DNA from: DSWT01 sp035420085
GTDB taxonomy: Bacteria; Chloroflexota; Anaerolineae; B4-G1; SLSP01
DNA length: 64,000 bases
NCBI GenBank assembly: GCA_035420085.1
Contig: DAOLUH010000009.1
Coordinates: 1 to 64,000, forward strand
Direction of reading: 5' to 3'
The notes below the pieces were generated by a model that saw nothing but the letters and a program-made list of their open reading frames with translations, made no database searches and was not told where the DNA came from. Position 1 is the first letter of the stretch. Each line of letters opens with the position of its first letter. Shown here piece by piece: positions 51,147 to 60,386 of this stretch. A program made the position numbers and the translations under genes.

Positions 51147-52109
51147 ATGGCGAGTGTACAAGACTTTGCTCGGCGGGTAATTGACAACATAGAGCGCGTC
51201 ATTGTCGGCAAGCGCGCAGTGGTGGAACTGGCCGTCATCGGTTTGCTGAGTCAGGGCCACTTGTTGATTGAGGATGTGCCCGGTGTGGGGAAAACGATGT
51301 TGGCGCGAAGCCTGGCGCTGTCCCTCGGTTGCTCGTTCGGGCGTTTGCAGTTCACACCAGACATGCTCCCCAGCGACGTGACCGGCGTGTCCATTTTCAA
51401 CCAGGCGACGCGGGAGTTTGTCTTCCAGCCCGGCCCACTCATGGCGCAGATTGTGCTGATTGATGAAATCAACCGGGCGACGCCCAAGACGCAGGCTGCG
51501 CTGCTGGAGGCCATGGAAGAGCGCCAGATTACGGTTGACGGGGTGACCCACTTCCTCCCCAAGCCTTTTATGGTCATGGCGACACAAAACCCGGTGGAAT
51601 ACGAAGGTACATTCTCCCTGCCTGAAGCGCAGTTGGACCGTTTCCTGATGCGCGTCAATCTGGGATATCCGGCGTTGAAGGACGAAATTGAGGTTTTGGA
51701 TCGCCAGCAGTTCCATCATCCGGTGGAAGATTTGCAGCCGGTTGCCGCCGCTGAGGATTTGCTCGCGGCGCAGGAAGCCATCAAATCTATCTATGTTGCG
51801 CCGGCGGTCAAGGAGTACATCGTGCGGCTGGTGCAGCATACGCGCCAGCACGCCGACATTTTCCTCGGCGCCAGCCCGCGCGGCAGTCTCACGCTCTATC
51901 GGGTGGGGCAGGCGCGTGCGGCGCTCTACGCCCGCGATTTCGTGTTGCCCGACGACATCAAGGCCATTGCGCCGGCGGTTTTGGCGCACCGTTTGATCAT
52001 GAGTCCGAGCGCCCGCCTGCGCAACGTTGTACCGGAGGATGTGGTGTCGGCTATTCTGGAGGCCGTCCCAGTCCCAGAGACGAAGGCGACGCAGGGGACA
52101 GGCCGGTGA
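51147..52109 (+). CDS. MoxR-family AAA+ ATPase
   Basis: The 320-residue AAA+ protein has Walker A EDVPGVGKTML (about 36-46), Walker B VLIDEINRATPKTQ (about 103-116), sensor 1 in FMVMATQNPVEYEGT (about 137-151) and an arginine finger/sensor 2 region. A C-terminal lid domain follows. MoxR proteins act as chaperones that insert metals or assemble complexes, usually with DUF58 and von Willebrand-type proteins. It opens a four-gene run with DUF58, transglutaminase and acyltransferase genes. GGAGGG precedes the ATG and a promoter lies upstream. Confidence 0.94.
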   Translation: MASVQDFARRVIDNIERVIVGKRAVVELAVIGLLSQGHLLIEDVPGVGKTMLARSLALSLGCSFGRLQFTPDMLPSDVTGVSIFNQATREFVFQPGPLMAQIVLIDEINRATPKTQAALLEAMEERQITVDGVTHFLPKPFMVMATQNPVEYEGTFSLPEAQLDRFLMRVNLGYPALKDEIEVLDRQQFHHPVEDLQPVAAAEDLLAAQEAIKSIYVAPAVKEYIVRLVQHTRQHADIFLGASPRGSLTLYRVGQARAALYARDFVLPDDIKAIAPAVLAHRLIMSPSARLRNVVPEDVVSAILEAVPVPETKATQGTGR

Positions 52110-52118
52110 GTTAAGCGT

Positions 52119-53420
52119 ATGACTGCCGACGCCAAACCCAAAATCAGGTTGAATTCCTGGCTGCTGCCAGTGTTGGTGCTTGCGGCAGTGATCACTGATC
52201 TGATCACACCCTATCGCGGCTGGCGGGTGTTGTATGTGGGGCTAGGCGGCGCATTGATCGTGGGATATTTGTGGTCGCGCTCACTGGCGCGGGGGCTTGA
52301 TCTCACACGCGAGATGCGCTTCGGGTGGGCGCAGGTCGGCGACCGGCTGGTGGAGCGCTTTACCTTGCGCAACGACGGCTGGGCGCCGGGGGTCTGGGTC
52401 GAGGTGAATGACCAATCCACGCTGCCTGACTATCGCGCCAGCCGTGGGACGGGCCTGCCGGGGCGGGATTCCCTGCGCTGGCACACTGAAGCGATCTGCA
52501 ACCGCCGCGGCCTTTTTGTCTTGGGACCGACCCATCTGCACACCGGCGACCCTTTCGGATTTTACTCTGTCTCGCTGACCTATCCTGCGGCCTTGCCTCT
52601 GCTGGTATTGCCGCCGATTATTCCCTTGCCGAACATTCAGATCGCCCCCGGTGGACGTTCTGGCGACGGGCGCCCACGACCTAACGCGATTGATCGCACG
52701 GTAAGCGCCTCCACCGTGCGCGAGTACGTCTCCGGCGACAGCCGCCGTTGGATCCATTGGCGCACCACGGCGCGCCGCGACGATTTGTACGTGCGTCTCT
52801 TCGATGGTACGCCTTCGGGCGACTGGTGGATCCTTTTGGACATGGACGTTCACGTGCAGGCCGGCGCCAATGAAAGCGCAACGGATGAACACGGCATTGT
52901 ATTGGCGGCATCCCTGGCTGACCAGGGTATCCGGCTGCGCCATTCGGTGGGACTGGCGGCCTACGGTGAGGATTTGGTCTGGCTGCCGCCCGAACAGGGC
53001 GAGGGCCGGCGTTGGGAGATTTTGCGCTCTCTGGCGATGATTTCCCGTGGTTCGCGCCCGCTGGCGGAAGTGATAGCGCGCTTGCAGCCGAGCCTGGGGC
53101 AGCATACCAGTATCATCATCATCACACCTTCGGTGAGTACAGAGTGGGTGGAGTCGCTGGTGCCGTTAATCCGGCGCGGCGCGGTGCCGACCGTTTTGCT
53201 GTTGGACCCGGTGTCTTTTGGCGGCGTCGGCAACACGCTTCTCACTGAAGCGGCGTTGTTGGGTTTGGGCGTTGCCCATTATCGCATTACTAAAGACATT
53301 CTGGATCGGCCAGAAATGCGTCCTGGTCAACAAGGGCATTGGGGATGGCGAGTGTTGGGGACGGGACGCGCTGTGCCTACGTATCGAGTTGCGGACGTGC
53401 CCTGGAGGTCACTGACGTAA
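52119..53420 (+). CDS. DUF58 domain membrane protein
   Basis: The 433-residue protein has two N-terminal membrane segments (about 12-50) and a soluble part with a beta-sandwich (about 60-190). The DUF58 domain (about 195-300) follows, with the hallmark 'VREYVSGDSRRWIHWRTTAR' and 'RLFDGTPSGDWWILLDMD', which leads into a degenerate vWA-like fold. DUF58 proteins are standard partners of MoxR ATPases. Their biochemical role is unclear. It starts nine bases after moxR. Its stop codon overlaps the ATG of the transglutaminase gene by one base (TAATG). Confidence 0.9.
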   Translation: MTADAKPKIRLNSWLLPVLVLAAVITDLITPYRGWRVLYVGLGGALIVGYLWSRSLARGLDLTREMRFGWAQVGDRLVERFTLRNDGWAPGVWVEVNDQSTLPDYRASRGTGLPGRDSLRWHTEAICNRRGLFVLGPTHLHTGDPFGFYSVSLTYPAALPLLVLPPIIPLPNIQIAPGGRSGDGRPRPNAIDRTVSASTVREYVSGDSRRWIHWRTTARRDDLYVRLFDGTPSGDWWILLDMDVHVQAGANESATDEHGIVLAASLADQGIRLRHSVGLAAYGEDLVWLPPEQGEGRRWEILRSLAMISRGSRPLAEVIARLQPSLGQHTSIIIITPSVSTEWVESLVPLIRRGAVPTVLLLDPVSFGGVGNTLLTEAALLGLGVAHYRITKDILDRPEMRPGQQGHWGWRVLGTGRAVPTYRVADVPWRSLT

Positions 53421-55939
53421 TGTACGCGCGTGCAACAACTAACAGTCATACCGGTTTGATGGCGCGGGTGGTGGCCTGGGTTGGACCTAAGAACCTGCTG
53501 GTATGGGTTCTACTTTTAGTCACACTGGGCATCTTCGCCGGCGGGTTGGTCGAGATGGTAGACGGCCTGGCGTTCGACTTCATCTTCCTGATCGTTTTCA
53601 TGGCGATGACCATCGGTTGGCTTTTGGGCTTGCTACCCATACGCGGCTGGCTGGCGACTTTGTTTGGCCTGCTGTTCGGCGCAGAGTTTGTGATGACGCG
53701 GGTCGGGCGTCTGGGCGACGAGATGGCTGCCATTGTGCGTGCTGCTTTTGCTCTCGTCGGTCAGGTCTTCGCCTGGATATGGGAAAGGCTGCTCTATCTG
53801 GCCTCTTACTCCTTTGAGGCCCGTGCGTTCCAACTGACGCCGGTACGTTCGGTGGATTGGCTGGCTATTCCCAATGCATTTGGCGTCTTGTGGACGGGCA
53901 TGAGCACGCTGCTGTCGCGCGCCTACACCTGGTTGTCGGCGATTCTTTCTGGCGGCGGAACGTATGACCCCGTGGCTACCGCGTTGGTCTGGGGATTCGT
54001 CGTGTGGCTCTGCGCGATCTGGGCCGGTTGGAAGATAAGTCACAAACGCCAAACCGTGGTGGGGTTGTTGCCCGCCGGCTTGCTCCTCTCGTTCCTCCTG
54101 GCGTATACGTATATGCCCTCTGGAATTTTACTGCCCTTTTTGGGCGTGTTGTTGGTTCTGATCGCGCTGACCGGGCATCAGGAACGTGAATCACGCTGGG
54201 CTATTGCCGATATTGACTTCTCGCGCGATTTGTGGAGCGAGTTGATCATGGTTGCAGTGTCGGTGTCACTGGCGCTGGTGTTGGCCTCCGCTGTGCTCCC
54301 GACGTTTTCCTATCGCAAGCTGGCAGATTGGATTGATCAGTTGACTGCTAAAGAAGAGGAAGCGCCATCCCAGTCTGAGGAAATTGCTAAATCCCTCGGC
54401 GTTGAACAACGTCCAGCCCCACAACCGGCGCGCCCGATTCAGCTTTTACAGCGCAGCACCGATTTGCCGCGCCGTCACCTCATCGGTTCCGGGCCTGAAC
54501 TCTCGCGGCTGGTAGCTTTTGTCGTCAGCACCGGGGAAATCCCTCCATTTTCCTACGAACCCTACATGGACTATGAGATGATGGACATCACCATACCGCG
54601 TCACTACTGGCGGAGTTTGACTTACGACCGGTATTTTGGGCAGGGATGGTCCACGAGTGCTATGGAACTTGCTGAGTACAAAGCCGGTGAATTGATCTTT
54701 GAGGCCGAAGCGCCCAACACGCGCATATTGCGTCAGGAAGTGCGGATCATTGGCGAGCTAGGCAATGTCGTCTACGTGGACGGGCAGCTTATCTCACTCG
54801 ATCAGGATTTCGAGGTCGCCTGGCGTCCACCTGGCGAGCTTTTCGCGGCGACGACGAAAGAGCGCGTCTATCGCGCCGACTCACGGCTGCCGGTGTATAC
54901 CGTTGAAGCTTTGCAAGCCGATACTGCCGATTATCCTGAATGGATACTGGAACGCTATCTGGAATTGCCGGACAGTACACCGGAGCGTGTTCGCGCTCTG
55001 GCGCGTGATCTCACGGCGACGCAGCCAACGCCGTATGACCGGGCTACGGCGATTGAGAGTTATCTGCGCCAGTTCCCTTACACCCTCGATGTTCCCAAGC
55101 CCCCGGCGCGGGCGGACATCGCGGACTATTTCCTCTTTGACCTGCAGAAAGGCTATTGCGACTATTACGCAACCGCCATGGTGGTGTTAGCGCGGGCCGC
55201 GGGTTTGCCAGCGCGGATGGTGGTAGGATATGCCAGCGGCCGTTATGATATGAGTAGCGCGCGGTACATCGTGACCGAAGCCGATGCTCATGCCTGGGCT
55301 GAGGTCTATTTCCCCAGCTATGGCTGGATCGAATTTGAGCCGACCGGCGGGATTGTGCCGATCACCCGCCCACGCGAAACCGAAGATGCGCCGATCTTGC
55401 CGGACGTTAACCGGCAACCATTGGAACCGCTTGTTCCGCCTGCTGAAAAACCTTCGTGGGCTGGAATGTTGTTGTGGCAGTGGGTTCTCATTGGGCTAGG
55501 CGCTGTTGTTGTACTCGGCTTGGGAGTGAGTGGGATTGACAGCGCTCTCTTGCTGCTCCGGCGTTCCCCCGAAGCGATGGCATCTGTGCTGTATAACCGT
55601 CTGCGCCGGGCCGGACGGCGGCTGCAAGTTGAAGCACACGAGGGCGACACAGCGTATGAGTTCGGCGAGCACCTCATAGCGCGCATCCTGGAGGTAGCGC
55701 GGTTCCGGCGCGACGATGATTTGTTGCCCCCGGCAGAAGATGAAATCCCCGCGCTCGTTGGGCTTTATGTGCGTGCGTGGTATTCACCGCACGCCATTCT
55801 GCCCGCCGAACGACGCGCCGCTGTATGGACGTGGTGGAAGCTGCGCTGGCGACTGGCGTTGGCGCGCTTGTGGCGCAGGCGTCACAAGGTGCGTGCGCCG
55901 CTGCCGGCGCCTGCTGAACCTGTCCCGGTAAGGCTGTGA
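53420..55939 (+). CDS. Membrane transglutaminase-like protein (TgpA/DUF3488-transglutaminase-DUF4129)
   Basis: ATG 53420 overlaps the DUF58 stop; an open frame begins at 53339. The 839-residue protein has several N-terminal membrane segments (about 20-310), a large external region and a transglutaminase-like core. In the core the catalytic Cys lies in KGYCDYYATAMVVLAR (about 575), His in TEADAHAWAEVYF (about 621) and Asp or Glu in 'GWIEFEPTGG' (about 635). Another membrane segment (about 690-712) and a cytoplasmic DUF4129-like tail follow. Similar TgpA proteins act with MoxR/DUF58 pairs in the envelope. The substrate is unknown. The PlsC-type gene follows by 27 bases. Confidence 0.92.
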   Translation: MYARATTNSHTGLMARVVAWVGPKNLLVWVLLLVTLGIFAGGLVEMVDGLAFDFIFLIVFMAMTIGWLLGLLPIRGWLATLFGLLFGAEFVMTRVGRLGDEMAAIVRAAFALVGQVFAWIWERLLYLASYSFEARAFQLTPVRSVDWLAIPNAFGVLWTGMSTLLSRAYTWLSAILSGGGTYDPVATALVWGFVVWLCAIWAGWKISHKRQTVVGLLPAGLLLSFLLAYTYMPSGILLPFLGVLLVLIALTGHQERESRWAIADIDFSRDLWSELIMVAVSVSLALVLASAVLPTFSYRKLADWIDQLTAKEEEAPSQSEEIAKSLGVEQRPAPQPARPIQLLQRSTDLPRRHLIGSGPELSRLVAFVVSTGEIPPFSYEPYMDYEMMDITIPRHYWRSLTYDRYFGQGWSTSAMELAEYKAGELIFEAEAPNTRILRQEVRIIGELGNVVYVDGQLISLDQDFEVAWRPPGELFAATTKERVYRADSRLPVYTVEALQADTADYPEWILERYLELPDSTPERVRALARDLTATQPTPYDRATAIESYLRQFPYTLDVPKPPARADIADYFLFDLQKGYCDYYATAMVVLARAAGLPARMVVGYASGRYDMSSARYIVTEADAHAWAEVYFPSYGWIEFEPTGGIVPITRPRETEDAPILPDVNRQPLEPLVPPAEKPSWAGMLLWQWVLIGLGAVVVLGLGVSGIDSALLLLRRSPEAMASVLYNRLRRAGRRLQVEAHEGDTAYEFGEHLIARILEVARFRRDDDLLPPAEDEIPALVGLYVRAWYSPHAILPAERRAAVWTWWKLRWRLALARLWRRRHKVRAPLPAPAEPVPVRL

Positions 55940-55966
55940 TCAATCTCATCTGTAAAGGTACCTGCT

Positions 55967-56698
55967 ATGACTGAAGAATTCAAGTATCCACGGCGACGTT
56001 TTATGCGCGGCCTGGTGCGTCGTGCTGCGCAATTAGCCTTCGATCTATTGACTGACTTCCACCTGCTGGGTGAGGAAAACTTCCCTAAAGGCGGCCCGCT
56101 TCTGGTTGTCGCCAACCACTTCAGCTTTGTTGATCCTGCGGCAATGGTGCGCATTGCGCCATGGCCGATGGAATTTCTGGGTGGTTTCCGCACCCCTAAC
56201 GCGCCGCCGATCCTCAGTTGGATCCGCGAGTTGTGGGGCTACTATCCCGTTTTCCGCGGCACCGGTTCGACGTTGGCCTTTCGCGCTGCGGCGGCGGTGT
56301 TGGGGCAGAGTGGCGTGATCGGCGTTTTCCCTGAAGGCACCAGCGCGGCGGCTTTTCTACGTCCCCCGCGCCCTGGCGCGGCCTGGATTGCCGCCAAAAC
56401 CGGGGCGCGGCTTCTTCCCGTCGGGTTGGACGGCTTCATTGACGTTTTGCCCAAGCTGGGCAAAGGCAAACGCGCGCATGTGACGGCGCGCATCGGTCAA
56501 GCGTTTGGTCCCTTTGCTGCGCCTGGACGCGGGCGCGAGCGCCGTGAATACCTGGAACATATCGGCCACGAAATTATGCGCCATATCGCTGACCTGCTTC
56601 CCCCTGAACGGCGCGGTCACTACTCGGACGATCCCGCCATCCGGGCGGCAGCGCAAGACGCCGAGTTTTATCCGTTTGACGACGAGCCGGAGATGTAG
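55967..56698 (+). CDS. plsC: 1-acyl-glycerol-3-phosphate acyltransferase-like protein
   Basis: The 243-residue protein has the acyltransferase motif I ANHFSFVD (NHx4D, about 49-56), motif II around 'FRGTGSTLAFRAAAAVL', motif III FPEGTSAAAFLR (about 123-134) and motif IV 'GARLLPVGLDG'. PlsC-type enzymes add the second acyl chain in phospholipid synthesis at the inner membrane. It has no strong N-terminal membrane helix. AAAGG precedes the ATG. It probably shares the moxR operon. A heptad repeat tract follows the stop codon. Confidence 0.9.
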   Translation: MTEEFKYPRRRFMRGLVRRAAQLAFDLLTDFHLLGEENFPKGGPLLVVANHFSFVDPAAMVRIAPWPMEFLGGFRTPNAPPILSWIRELWGYYPVFRGTGSTLAFRAAAAVLGQSGVIGVFPEGTSAAAFLRPPRPGAAWIAAKTGARLLPVGLDGFIDVLPKLGKGKRAHVTARIGQAFGPFAAPGRGRERREYLEHIGHEIMRHIADLLPPERRGHYSDDPAIRAAAQDAEFYPFDDEPEM

Positions 56699-56728
56699 CG
56701 CACGTTTCCAGAAGCGCGGGGAAGTGGT

Positions 56729-56806
56729 TAAAGCGTAAAACGTAATCCGTAAAACGTGCCATCTCGTTTACGTTTCACGTTTTATCCTTCACCTTTTACG
56801 CTTTAT
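56729..56806. repeat. Heptad repeat tract that forms a long hairpin (GCGTAAA family)
   Basis: Units of the GCGTAAA/ACGTAAT type on the left are mirrored by complementary TTTACGC-type units on the right. TAAAGCGTAAAA (56729-56740) pairs exactly with 56794-56805. The tract lies after the plsC gene and shares its words with 41781-41841 and 61196-61221. Confidence 0.83.
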
Positions 56807-56870
56807 TGTGCAACCATTGCCGTGTAATCCCGTAATAGAGATAGCACATTGCAAAAGGAGGGCACTTATT

Positions 56871-57071
56871 ATGGATCGGCGTCCGGGTTGTCTGGCTGGG
56901 CTTTTACAACTGGCGTTTTTGAATGCCATCTTCGATTGGCTACAGGATCGCTTTGGCTTTGGGCGGGGGTGTTCGTGTACCGGCATAGGATGCGGCATTA
57001 TTTTGCTGATCATATTCCTCATCATGGCTTGTTCTGTCATCACCGGCACAGACTGGTTGCATCTGTTCTAG
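56871..57071 (+). CDS. Small Cys-containing membrane protein, unknown function
   Basis: ATG 56871 follows AAGGAGGG; an open frame begins at 56808 but reads through repeat-derived sequence. The 66-residue protein has two hydrophobic segments, around 8-20 and 38-57 (GIILLIIFLIMACSVI). Several Cys residues lie near RGCSCTGIGCG, a cluster that could bind metal or be lipid-modified. I do not recognise a family. It has a good ribosome site and a strong terminator, so it is probably a real gene transcribed alone. Confidence 0.68.
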   Translation: MDRRPGCLAGLLQLAFLNAIFDWLQDRFGFGRGCSCTGIGCGIILLIIFLIMACSVITGTDWLHLF

Positions 57072-57095
57072 CGAAAGTGGCTCGTCCATCGTCTG

Positions 57096-57128
57096 CACCG
57101 GCCTGATCTTATCAGGCCGGTGTTTCTT
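57096..57128 (+). terminator. Rho-independent terminator
   Basis: CACCGGCCTGAT pairs perfectly with ATCAGGCCGGTG and is followed by TTTCTTTT. Confidence 0.93.
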
Positions 57129-57190
57129 TTCTTGTAACACGTTTGTTACTGTACATTTGCTTTGCAGCAATGTTTACGGGCATAATAGCT

Positions 57191-57219
57191 TTGACTTACT
57201 GGCAAAGCTGCGTTATACT
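57191..57219 (+). promoter_or_regulatory. Sigma70-type promoter for the sensor kinase gene
   Basis: TTGACT (57191-57196), a 17-bp spacer and TATACT (57214-57219) lie 81 bases before the ATG at 57301. Confidence 0.7.
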
Positions 57220-57300
57220 GAGGAAGGTTAGATAGACTGGCGCACCCGGATTTGTTTATAGTCTTGCTCAACGCTAGATAGATACTGGAGAGCATCGTAT

Positions 57301-59562
57301 ATGCAGGATCAACAACCAAAAAGCGACTGGAAAAGCATGCTGACGTCGCTCTGGCTTCGCTCATCCAACATTCGTTGGAAAATTATCGTTCCCTACCTCT
57401 TCTTGACGCTTGTGGTTGCGGTCGTTGGTATTTATATTGTCATTACCCTGGTAGCTGGCTCGCTGGATGAGCGTCTGGACAATCACTTGCTGGAAGCTGG
57501 CCGCGCGGTTCTGAACGGTTTCGCGCGCGTCGAGATTGAACATATGCAATCTGCCACGATTCTAGGGGCGACGCGCGGGGTGGCGCAGGCGTTGGTGGAT
57601 CACGATTATGAGGCGTTTGCGCAGTTAGTGGTGCCATTCGCCAGCACACAAAAGTTCGGCGTTTTGATCGTCGTAGATGCTGCCGGTGATACTGTGCTCA
57701 ATATGTTGCGTCAAGATGACAGATTTGAGCCAATCAATCTGGATTTCGATGTGACGTATCTTTGGATGATCCGCGAGTTGTTGGCAGAAGCCTCTCCCAC
57801 CGCATCCCCGCGTCGCGCCGTTGGTTTGCATCCGGTGGATGGACGGTATTATTACTTCACCGCCGTGCCGCTCCCGGCTGGCCCTGACGGTGAATTTCTC
57901 GGCGTTCTCTTGATTGGGACTGCATTGGACGTGCTCCTACCCGATCTAAAATCGTCCTCGATGGCTGACATTATTGTTTACATGCCAGAAGGTCAGGCCG
58001 TTGCGTCCACCCTGACCTCTGGTTTGGCGGATGATGAAAAGACGGCCCGTTTGAACGCACTCTCAATTTCACCTGATTTGTACACGCAGGTTTTCGATTC
58101 AGAGGCGAAGACCCGGATTGAGAATATCACCATCAATCAGCGTCCCTATCGTCTATCCCGCGGTCCTTTGATTGTCGCCAGAGAGCGCCTGACCGTCTTT
58201 GCCGTTGTGCTGCCCGCTAATTTCATCGTCGTCGCGAATACCGCGAGCCGGAATACCTACATTCTAATTTTTACAGCAGCCATGGCCGCCGTTGTTCTCC
58301 TGGGTGTCGGGGTGGCGCGGCGCATCACGGCGCCTTTGGATACGTTGGTCAAGACGTCCCATGCTGTCGCCGAAGGCAACCTGGACCAGCGCACCGGCAT
58401 CCATCGCGCCGACGAGATCGGGGCGTTGGCGACAACGTTCGATCAAATGACTGAGCGTCTTGGCGAGCGAACCGTCGCGTTGCAGGCCGCGTTGCAAGTG
58501 CAAAAAGAAACCGCTACTCGGATGCGCTCCATCCTGTCCAGTATTGGGGATGGGGTGTTGCTGGAAGACACTGAGGGCAACATCACCTCGCTGAACAAGG
58601 CTGCGGAGTCCATGCTTGAGGATATGGCCTTGCACTTCCTTTCTGGCCCCATGCGCGAACTCCCTGTGGCGGAAAAGGATGGCAATGTCAACGATCAGCT
58701 CAACCCCTGGCTGTTGGAAAGACGGCGTTTCCAGGTCGCCAACAAAGTATACACTGCCCATTCGGCCAGCGTCGCCACTGATGATGGCGAAAACCTGGGT
58801 ACGGTAATCGTCTTGCGTGATGTCACCGCTGAGGTTGAGGCCGAACAACTGAAAGATGCCTTTGTGGCGCACGTTTCTCACGAATTACGCACGCCGCTCA
58901 CGGCCATAAAAGGTTACACAGCACTCTTGCTGGCAACAGCCGGCTCATCGCTGTCCCAAACTCAGCATGGCTTTTTGGATAGGATAAGCCGGCAGACCGA
59001 TAACCTGGTCTTCATGATCAACGCTCTCCTTGACTTTTCTGAAGTTGAGTCCGGCGGACGGCTGGGCTTGCGCCAGGAACCGTTGTCATTGTCTACTCTG
59101 GTGGATGACATATACAAAGAATGGCGCCCGCAGATGGAGGAAAAATCTCTCGCTTTTACTCTGGAGATAGAGCCAGATATACCGTTGGTCAATGCCGATG
59201 TTGCGCGCCTGCGCTGGGCTTTAATTAACCTGGTGCGCAATGCGTACCAATACACGGATTCCGGCGGGGCGGTGCGCTTGCATTTGTCGTCCAGCTACGA
59301 CCGGGTTGCTTTTGAGGTGACAGATACGGGCGTCGGCATATCCGTCGAGGACCAACGGCGCCTTTTTAGCCGTTTCCATCGCGTGATGCAGAGCCGCGAC
59401 GATAATGTGCGCGGTCTGGGTTTGGGACTCTATGTAACCAAAGCTATTGTTGAAGCGCATGGGGGGTACATCCAGGTGGTCAGTGAGGTGGGGGGCGGCA
59501 GCACATTCACTCTGGTGCTTCCGGCAATGCGCGAACACGACGTCAAGCGCGTTGGCGTTTGA
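57301..59562 (+). CDS. Membrane sensor histidine kinase (Cache-HAMP-PAS-HisKA-HATPase)
   Basis: The 753-residue protein has two membrane segments (about 26-50 and 318-340). They bracket a large external sensor region that looks like a double Cache-type fold. A HAMP domain (about 340-395), a PAS-like domain (about 405-510) and the HisKA domain follow, with the phospho-acceptor in VAHVSHELRTPLTAI (about 520-534). The HATPase domain has N-box NLVRNAYQYT, G1 DTGVGIS and G2 GLGLGLYV. All catalytic motifs are intact. It would phosphorylate an OmpR-type regulator, but none is adjacent. Its stop codon is 21 bases before the start of a Pro/Thr-rich membrane protein gene. Confidence 0.93.
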   Translation: MQDQQPKSDWKSMLTSLWLRSSNIRWKIIVPYLFLTLVVAVVGIYIVITLVAGSLDERLDNHLLEAGRAVLNGFARVEIEHMQSATILGATRGVAQALVDHDYEAFAQLVVPFASTQKFGVLIVVDAAGDTVLNMLRQDDRFEPINLDFDVTYLWMIRELLAEASPTASPRRAVGLHPVDGRYYYFTAVPLPAGPDGEFLGVLLIGTALDVLLPDLKSSSMADIIVYMPEGQAVASTLTSGLADDEKTARLNALSISPDLYTQVFDSEAKTRIENITINQRPYRLSRGPLIVARERLTVFAVVLPANFIVVANTASRNTYILIFTAAMAAVVLLGVGVARRITAPLDTLVKTSHAVAEGNLDQRTGIHRADEIGALATTFDQMTERLGERTVALQAALQVQKETATRMRSILSSIGDGVLLEDTEGNITSLNKAAESMLEDMALHFLSGPMRELPVAEKDGNVNDQLNPWLLERRRFQVANKVYTAHSASVATDDGENLGTVIVLRDVTAEVEAEQLKDAFVAHVSHELRTPLTAIKGYTALLLATAGSSLSQTQHGFLDRISRQTDNLVFMINALLDFSEVESGGRLGLRQEPLSLSTLVDDIYKEWRPQMEEKSLAFTLEIEPDIPLVNADVARLRWALINLVRNAYQYTDSGGAVRLHLSSSYDRVAFEVTDTGVGISVEDQRRLFSRFHRVMQSRDDNVRGLGLGLYVTKAIVEAHGGYIQVVSEVGGGSTFTLVLPAMREHDVKRVGV

Positions 59563-59582
59563 TGGAGGGTGGTGGTGACAGC

Positions 59583-60329
59583 ATGGCGGGCATAAAAGCG
59601 CTGGATCGCCAGGACGTGCGTCGCATACTCGCCGACGTACTCCTTGTTTTGGCTATCCTGGTCGTGAGCTTTATGTGCCTTTTTCTGACGGCTTCTTTAG
59701 CTCTGCGGCCAAGCGCTTTTTGGGATGTTGACGGGGTTATGCGCCCCGACATAGATCCGGATTCGGTATACCAGCCTCCTTCTGCTGAATACGTTGTCGA
59801 ACCGTTGATCCAAGAAGTTGAGCCGTATGTGCCGCCGGCAGAACTGCTGAATCCGCCCACAGAAAACGAGCCATCAGAGCCAGTCCCCCCGCTGGAATTC
59901 TTCCCGTCGCCCACACCGACGCCTACAGCAACACCGACGTCGTCCGCGCCGGAGCGTCCTTCTGCGACCCCGACGCCCACACCCACACCGACCGATACGT
60001 CCATCCCTACACCGACCGACACGCCACGTCCATTTGTCACGGAGACGCCTACTGTGACGCCGTTGCCGTCTGACACACCAACCGCCACTCCGACGCCTAC
60101 TCCAACCCCTACCGATACGCCAGTTATTACTCCGTCGCCGACCCAAAGTCCTACGCCGTCGCCCTCGGCGTCACCGACAATAACGCTTACACCAACGCCA
60201 TTGCCGACGGCGACGCCTCTGCCCACGCCCACCGATACGCCAACGCCTGTGCCGACGAATGTTCCGCCGCGCCCGCCCACAGTGCCGCCGCCGCCAACCC
60301 CGACGCCTAACGTTCCACCGCGTCCGTGA
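59583..60329 (+). CDS. Single-pass membrane protein with long Pro/Thr-rich external region
   Basis: The start is ambiguous. ATG 59562 overlaps the kinase stop (TGATG), and ATG 59583 has GGAGGG or GGTGG upstream; 59583 was chosen. The 248-residue protein has one membrane segment (about 17-41), a polar region (about 45-105) and then more than 130 residues of Pro/Thr/Ala/Ser repeats (TPTPTPTDT-like) ending at the stop codon. The repeat region is likely extended, glycosylated and outside the cell. No enzymatic domain is visible. Being coupled to a sensor kinase, it may belong to the same envelope signalling unit. The repeat section is rich in slippage-prone DNA. Confidence 0.78.
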   Translation: MAGIKALDRQDVRRILADVLLVLAILVVSFMCLFLTASLALRPSAFWDVDGVMRPDIDPDSVYQPPSAEYVVEPLIQEVEPYVPPAELLNPPTENEPSEPVPPLEFFPSPTPTPTATPTSSAPERPSATPTPTPTPTDTSIPTPTDTPRPFVTETPTVTPLPSDTPTATPTPTPTPTDTPVITPSPTQSPTPSPSASPTITLTPTPLPTATPLPTPTDTPTPVPTNVPPRPPTVPPPPTPTPNVPPRP

Positions 60330-60354
60330 CGGGATCACGATAGCCATTCGATGA

Positions 60355-60383
60355 ACGCGCTCCGCTTCAACAGCGGAGCGCGT
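60355..60383. terminator. Hairpin between the convergent Pro/Thr-rich and FAH genes
   Basis: ACGCGCTCCGCT pairs perfectly with AGCGGAGCGCGT across a 5-base loop, followed by AGTTTATG. It overlaps the region just after the FAH stop codon. Confidence 0.8.
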
Positions 60384-60386
60384 AGT

